Of a stretch of DNA of 64,000 nt, positions 58,729-64,000 are shown in pieces. Origin of the DNA: Erodium maritimum (Eukaryota; Streptophyta; Magnoliopsida; Geraniales; Geraniaceae); NCBI GenBank assembly GCA_963921825.1, contig OY997588.1:6524001-6588000 (forward strand), written 5' to 3'. The translations under genes and the position numbers were made by a program. Under the pieces are notes generated by a model, which had not been told where the DNA came from, made no database searches, and saw only the letters and a list, made by a program, of their open reading frames with translations. Position 1 is the first letter of the stretch, and every line of letters begins with the position of its first letter.

Positions 58729-60599
58729 TTACCTCCCTCTTCTCAATGTTCTCCTCCTACCGATAGACCTTGTCCACTTGACAGATTCATCTATGCAATT
58801 ACACATGTTCAGCTTCTTATCAATGCTCATCTCCTGAGGATTCACCAGTACCGATCTCGAGACAAAGCTCAGCAAGATCTCCGCTGCAACGCTTTCACTT
58901 GATTGATCGACATCTTCTGATACAATAGGCTTCACAATGTTGGTCCTGGAATTGGAGCAGCACTCTGATTCATTGGCTTTCATTTCAGGATCAGATACAG
59001 TGGAAGCATCCCTGCCATTGCTTCCATCGCCTGAGTTCTCGTCCTGATCGTCTATCTCAGAGATCAGTGTACCTGATTGCATCCCCAAAGATGAGTTTGT
59101 TTTGCTAAACCAAAATCCCCCAACATAATCATTCATTGGTGCTTCCTCTGATTCCTTGTTAGCAGTTGAAATTGTGCTTCTGCTGCTGTCACTGGACACT
59201 GTAAATTTGCTTGCCTGCCAAAATTGGAAATGGTAAATGTCGTTAGAGGGCCAACTGAACTTTCTTACGGCAGACCCGTTTATGGGTTTGGATGTGAATT
59301 ATTTAAGAAAAATGAGAGTGGAATTGAACCCGTGTCGGTAAGGTATTTGATACCATATTAGAGGACTAGCTCGACTAAAAGCTCAAGCCTAAAGCTTCTG
59401 CTAGTTGTAGCTCTTTTCATTGATAATTGGTAGACTATTTATGTTATGAATTCTAATTATAGTAACAATAATTACAAAAAAAAAAACTAAAAACTTGTCT
59501 CTGTTACATTTTGTGTATAAATTTACACATAACACAATAAAAAACTGTGTTCATAACATGTTTTTGTAATTATCAAAGATGGTTACATCTACCAAAAAAA
59601 ATGCATATAATGTAAGAGCGACGACATGAGCATTGTACAAACGAACCTGGTTTGATAACATTTGCTTCTTGTCAATAATGCTATGAGAGATTGTATCGAA
59701 CTTGTTGACACCAACTTCACAAGGCTGGTCGGAGTTGAAGTTGTTGAGCTCAGACTCGTCCGTAGATTCTTCTGGTATTTTCTCAAGGTCAAAATCTCTT
59801 ACAAATCTGCTCTGAGCACCATGTGAAGTACAAGAGGGACGCAGTGAAAGAGACGGTGGTTCTTCAACTTGAGGCTGAGCACAGATTCCTTTCTTCATCT
59901 CTTGCACAGCTGACCTCTGGACACTGTACAGTCTGTGCAGAGCCTCAACCTGACGAGAACAAACATTAGCTACACAATTAAGGGTGCAGAGCCTCAACCT
60001 GACGAGAACAAACATTAGCTACACAATTAAGGTTTCACACTGTTAATTATCTTTAGTAAAAGTTTGGTCAAGTTTATGCCATTTTTATGATCTGTGACTA
60101 ATTCATAAGAGGTACTATAAGTGTGTTACCGAAACATAAAAACTCTTATGAACATTATAAATTTTTGGGATACTAAAGGTGTGTTATCGATTCAAAATGG
60201 ATACAAAAGGTAATTAACTCTTCATATAATATGCCAAAATGCAATCTAAGAGCACCCATGGGGTCCAATCTCCAAAATAGGGTCGACAAATCCCCCAACG
60301 TTAACAGATTCTGTCCTAAACCCGAATCTGTCAACGGAGATTTTGTCTACCAAATCCGATTCTGACACATGAAGACACAGATTAAAAGAATAGAAAACAA
60401 ATACAATTAGATCCGATTCGGTCTAATACCACTGCAAGTCACCCAAAAGTTAAAAAAAATCAAAATTAGAGCTAATTAATCCCACTAGACCGATTTGATC
60501 TATGCAATTATGGGTGCTGTAGTAATGATATCTAAATCTGTGAACCTGTTCTCTGAACAGTGCTTCTTGTTGCACCATTGTACTTCGGATTTGATCCAT
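58729..60599 (-). CDS. plant-specific protein with VEALHRLY motif, function unknown
   Basis: Three coding exons, 60546-60599, 59647-59949 and 58729-59214, join in phase 0 into 280 residues. A further exon further upstream (ending near 60807) would be untranslated. The start M-D-Q-I-R-S-T-M-V-Q-Q-E-A-L-F-R-E-Q followed by V-E-A-L-H-R-L-Y-S-V-Q-R is the arrangement seen at the head of DUF863-like plant proteins, which have an E-L-H-R-L-Y-x-x-Q segment, but the rest is acidic, Ser-rich and low in recognisable structure. It lacks the long body of classical DUF863 proteins. The C-terminus is basic (R-R-R-T-L-R-R-G-R). A nuclear or scaffold role would be a guess. The 3' splice site of the second coding exon lies in a perfect 49-bp tandem duplication. 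Confidence 0.75.
59935..60032. repeat. perfect 49-bp tandem duplication across a splice acceptor
   Basis: 59935-59983 and 59984-60032 are identical by eye. Each copy contains the acceptor CAG followed by GTTGAGGCTCTGCAC on the minus strand. Only the copy at 59949 keeps the frame; using the one at 59998 leads to a stop six codons later. Confidence 0.9.
60250..60519. mobile_element. Tourist-like MITE in intron
   Basis: Ends GAGCACCCATGGGGTCC and ATTATGGGTGCTG are inverted and resemble the other PIF ends. The left flank is TAA and the right flank TAG, so the target duplication is imperfect. It lies in the intron between the first two coding exons of the VEALHRLY gene. Confidence 0.6.
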
Positions 60600-60799
60600 G
60601 TGTTTGCTCTGTGCTTCACACCTATGCATATAATTTCATCACCAACTGTCAACTGTCAATTAACAACCCATAAATAGAAACAAACAAGCATAATACATAC
60701 GAAACAGAAACAAATTCCAAAAAAAGAAGTTACATTTACATCAACTACATGTATGAATCGATTAATAGACATAAGAAAATGAGATAATATAACTCAATT

Positions 60800-61440
60800 A
60801 CAGACCTGAGAGAGGGGAGGATTTGGAAATGAAAATTTCCTGCGATTTTACTTGGTTTTCTAGGCAACCAAACAGGGGAGAGAGAAGTGAGTAGATCTGG
60901 AGTTGGATATTATTCTCCAAGAGATATGGAGTGGGTTTGAGGGAGATATTTTCTTCGGACAGAGGCGTACGAGGGAAGATACTAAATGGAGAAAGTACAA
61001 GCTGTGGTTCTTAGCGGCGGAGAGGGATCGGTTGGATTGGAACGAGAGATTTGGTGCGCCCTAGGAGACGTTGTCCATTCATGTGTTGACACGTGGATAC
61101 CTTGTCGGCTGATGAATCTGTGTCTCTCGCCTCATTGGCTCGCAGCCCCTCCTGTCTCTCTCTCCTGCCTGGCTCTGAAACCCACGCGCCAGCTCTGTTT
61201 TCGGATAGGGTTAGGCCAGAACCAGAACTCATCGAAGGTTTTGCCTTTCTTGGCACGTTCCTTTGAATGATTAAAGGAAAGCAAATGGGAATGGTTTCCA
61301 ACTTGAGAGAAATTATAACATTTTGTGTATTTTACTTATACCTCTTATAGATTATGCTTCATTTATAGTCCATTTTTATAACGAAATGTGTTGGATTTTA
61401 TTAATAATAAAGAAAAAGTCATTATAACATATAGGGTCTT
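60800..61440. other. leader and promoter of the VEALHRLY gene
   Basis: A probable untranslated first exon ends with a GT donor near 60807 (CTCTCAG then GTCTGTAATT on the minus strand). Plus and minus frames at 60986-61301 show no known domain. Confidence 0.35.
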
Positions 61441-64000
61441 AAAGGTTTTGGTTAAAAAAAATTATGAGAGACAATAGCCGTAGCGCTTGACGGTTTTGGA
61501 GAAATATGGTAATACAGTAAAATTAACAAGATGGAGAGAACCTTTCAATGTGGTGTCTAAGTGATGCTTGATCCCGTGAAATTGACTCTTTTCGCCGTGA
61601 GGAGTGCGACCGAACATAAACTCAATAGTCGGTAGGGGGGATAGGTATGATTCAAGGATCACTTCCGGTATAAATTCCTGAATCCTTGCTTGCTCATTGA
61701 TCTTGGCGAGGCAACATAACAGACATCGACTGAGTCGTCTAATTTTTCCCGACTATGTTGTCGACCGTGTACCCGCTCGAGACATGGGAGGCTAACAGGA
61801 AGAAGATGAGCATCACCGCAATAGAGAGTCGCAGATCGTCGCCAATACACCATCCTTCTGTTACAACAACGCTATATTGTAGATGCGTAGAGAAGACCAA
61901 TACCAAGAGGCAAGAGTAGAGAAGAAGCGACTCACGAGCTGGTTGGAGTTTTGCACGACGACGATTTCATGGAGGTGGCTAGGGTTGAGAGTTCTCAATC
62001 CTAAAGGTATATCTTCATTTATAGCCCTTTTATTATACCTCTTAACATAGTTTTTTTATATAAACACAACGGTTTTAATTTTATTAGAAAAACTTCTAAG
62101 ACAATGTCATTGTTATTCAAGAAGAAGAGAAGGGCCAAAACTTTGGGTTCTAGATTATTCTTCGGGACCCCATAACAAGGTAGCGTTGTGTACTCGTAGA
62201 ACTAATCTACTTTATATCGTAGATATATTGTGGACAACATAACAAAGCAGTAAATAAAATACATAGGACGCAACTTGCCACTAACTCGAGACGAGGTCGT
62301 CTCGTTTGCCAACTGGTTGTCCAAGTCCCTTGGAATAGGTTGGGGTGTTCCGGCCGATGGAGGGAGGTCGAGACAGCTCGACCCTAGATGATATGGAACC
62401 ATACCCCATCCTATGTCCCACATCATGTCTCATGGGTCCTGACGAGGTTTCTTGGTAGCCCTCTCCCAAGAGGGGTGCCCCAACTTCCTCTTGGGTCAAT
62501 TAGGTTGGAAGTGACCCCGACATCTCCAATGCCCCGCTTTAGACTGATCATTCAGGTGTGCCTATGTTGGGCCTTTTCCATGGCCCTAGCTCTCCATCCC
62601 TTGGCCTTTTTGGGGCCTAACTTTGAGGTCTGGGAATAAGGCTCCTCCTGCTTCACACCTGGTTGTGATACATCTATACGGGGGGGGGGGGTGCGTTAAC
62701 GAGAGCTTTTTCCAATAAGGTGGGTTTTAGAGAGGAGGCAGATGTTGTCCCCCCTTCACGGCCCACTGTCCTTCCCATACCATATTAGCTAGGCCATAGA
62801 TATTTGTGACTTGGGATGTGCCCATTCCCTACTTGGAGCCTTGTCCCCGAGAATCTCCTTATTCATGTCACGAATCTTTGATGAGCGGTTACTATTCCCT
62901 ATGGGAAACCTGGCGGTGGACCCAAGAATCGATGAGGCTGTCACTATATCCTCAGCGGAATCTCTTCCTGCAATGTCCTCATTTGCTATAGGGATGCCCC
63001 CTATCCATCCGTAGCAGATCCTCCTTATCCATCCCCAACAGAGCCTGAAAGGATGTATCAAAACGTGTCTCCTCTCGCCTAACACCCGATAAAAGGCTTG
63101 TCAGTCTCGGGTCCTATGAGTGATACGAACACACCTAAAACAGAACTCTAAGAGCCGCTCCTATTAGAGACTGGTCCAAATAGGCTAGAGGCGGCATGAA
63201 AATGATAACTGAACCTGATGACGGAGCGACCTATCCACATCCAGATGGAGTTGGAGCTAGAGGAATTCATTCCACCCTTTCAGTGCGAGCATAAGGTTGT
63301 GGTAACCTCCAAACCCTACGTATTTGTCAATAGTGCTCGGATATAGGTGTTTCTTGCATCCACCAGCATACTGAAGTCTCATGCATTGATATGCATGTGC
63401 TAGAAATGGATATTTTTCGGTTGCATGCATGAGATAACGAGCATAAATAGCATCGGAGATCAACTGAAGGACCAAGGGCCTCGATTACGGATGTCCTCCA
63501 TGATCTCCCGAGAAGGGAAGAAGAACGTCCCCACCTCTCATTTCAGAGGCTTCACCTTAACCCCTCTCACATTCCATGTCTCTGTCATGACCCCATAGAT
63601 GGTCTTCGAGTTGCATGAGATCCGGAGGGAAGGAACCCCGCCACTACGTACTGATATCGAGTATAGTCCATTATCGGGACCGTGTCATTCGGGACAAACA
63701 CCACAGCGTCTTTCAGCGAGATCGCATCCATCTGGCCCTGAATGGCCTCCAGTCCATCTTCTAACAATGTTGGAGTCAGAGACGAAAGGGGACCATCGAG
63801 GGACAGTGACTGCTAGATGAGTGGCAAGATTTTCAAAAGGAGGGGGGAAGAGAGTTAGGGTAATAGACGAGGCTGGAGAAGGGAAGATGGAGTAGAGGAA
63901 TATAGGGGAGGAGTTGCTCCACTAGTGACGACAAACCCGACTCCATTGAAAAGCCCTAAATTACTCACCGCACTTAAGGAAAGGAAGCTAGAACCCACCT
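61441..64000. other. degenerate sequence, possible retroelement debris
   Basis: Short broken frames occur on both strands. The minus-strand segment 63585-63475 (V-G-T-F-F-F-P, R-E-I-M-E-D-I) loosely recalls LINE ORF1 DUF4283 sequence, but stops are frequent and no catalytic motif is visible. A run of ten G lies near 62681-62690. No gene is supported. Confidence 0.3.

Noticed and set aside
62281..63085. Opposed ORFs at 62.2-63.1 kb as a gene
   Set aside because: Short, without domains or splice logic, and the DNA contains a G10 run and stops on both strands.
1..64000. tRNA, rRNA or CRISPR arrays
   Set aside because: I saw no cloverleaf with conserved A/B boxes, no rRNA blocks, and the direct repeats present are minisatellites or transposon parts, not spaced CRISPR repeats.

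Overview
This is a nuclear window from a flowering plant, most likely a eudicot. The evidence is AT-rich intergenic DNA, GT-AG introns, and plant gene families (a group IIa WRKY, a CIPK kinase with a NAF motif, TFIID subunit TAF5, a DTX/MATE transporter, PDS5-like cohesion proteins). It also holds many plant transposons: Ty1/copia, PIF/Harbinger, hAT, Mutator-type MITEs and LINE remnants. All assignments come from reading the sequence; no database search was run. Exon borders were placed by hand from GT-AG sites, reading frame and known family sequence.

Layout. 1-9.6 kb: a LINE-type RNase H relic (minus strand), a frameshifted gene that may belong to the DUF6598 family (623-2013), a Mutator-like MITE, a PIF/Harbinger element with a decayed, internally duplicated ORF1, and a 2.2-kb near-palindrome whose arms are two decayed copies of a ribosome-inactivating-protein-like fragment. 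10.6-11.3 kb: a cysteine-rich receptor-like kinase pseudogene. 12.9-16.4 kb: a full-length but internally deleted Ty1/copia element with nearly identical LTRs. 16.8-19.7 kb: a complete five-exon WRKY40-type gene (minus) with W-boxes in its promoter. 25.05-26.39 kb: an intronless CIPK5-type kinase (minus). 28.8-33.8 kb: PIF/Harbinger elements, a hAT element and a tandem duplication. 34.2-40.4 kb: TAF5 (plus). 40.9-43.5 kb: an eight-exon MATE transporter (minus), in tail-to-tail orientation with TAF5. 44.0-49.3 kb: two tandem minus-strand PDS5-like genes. Copy 1 is intact and ends in a hydrophobic tail; copy 2 is broken at both ends. 49.8-51.8 kb: three successive foldback elements. 51.8-58.0 kb: a LINE ORF1 split by a 4-kb hAT element with an 8-bp target duplication. 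58.7-60.6 kb: a small plant-specific gene of unknown function with a VEALHRLY motif. 60.9-64 kb: degenerate, unrecognised sequence.

The genes do not form an operon-like unit. They are independent plant loci for defence transcription (WRKY), calcium signalling (CIPK), basal transcription (TAF5), efflux transport (MATE) and possibly chromosome cohesion (PDS5-like). The most unusual items are the shortened PDS5-like protein with a C-terminal membrane-like tail, the RIP-like palindrome that could fold into a long hairpin RNA, and the copia element that kept gag, integrase and ends but lost reverse transcriptase.
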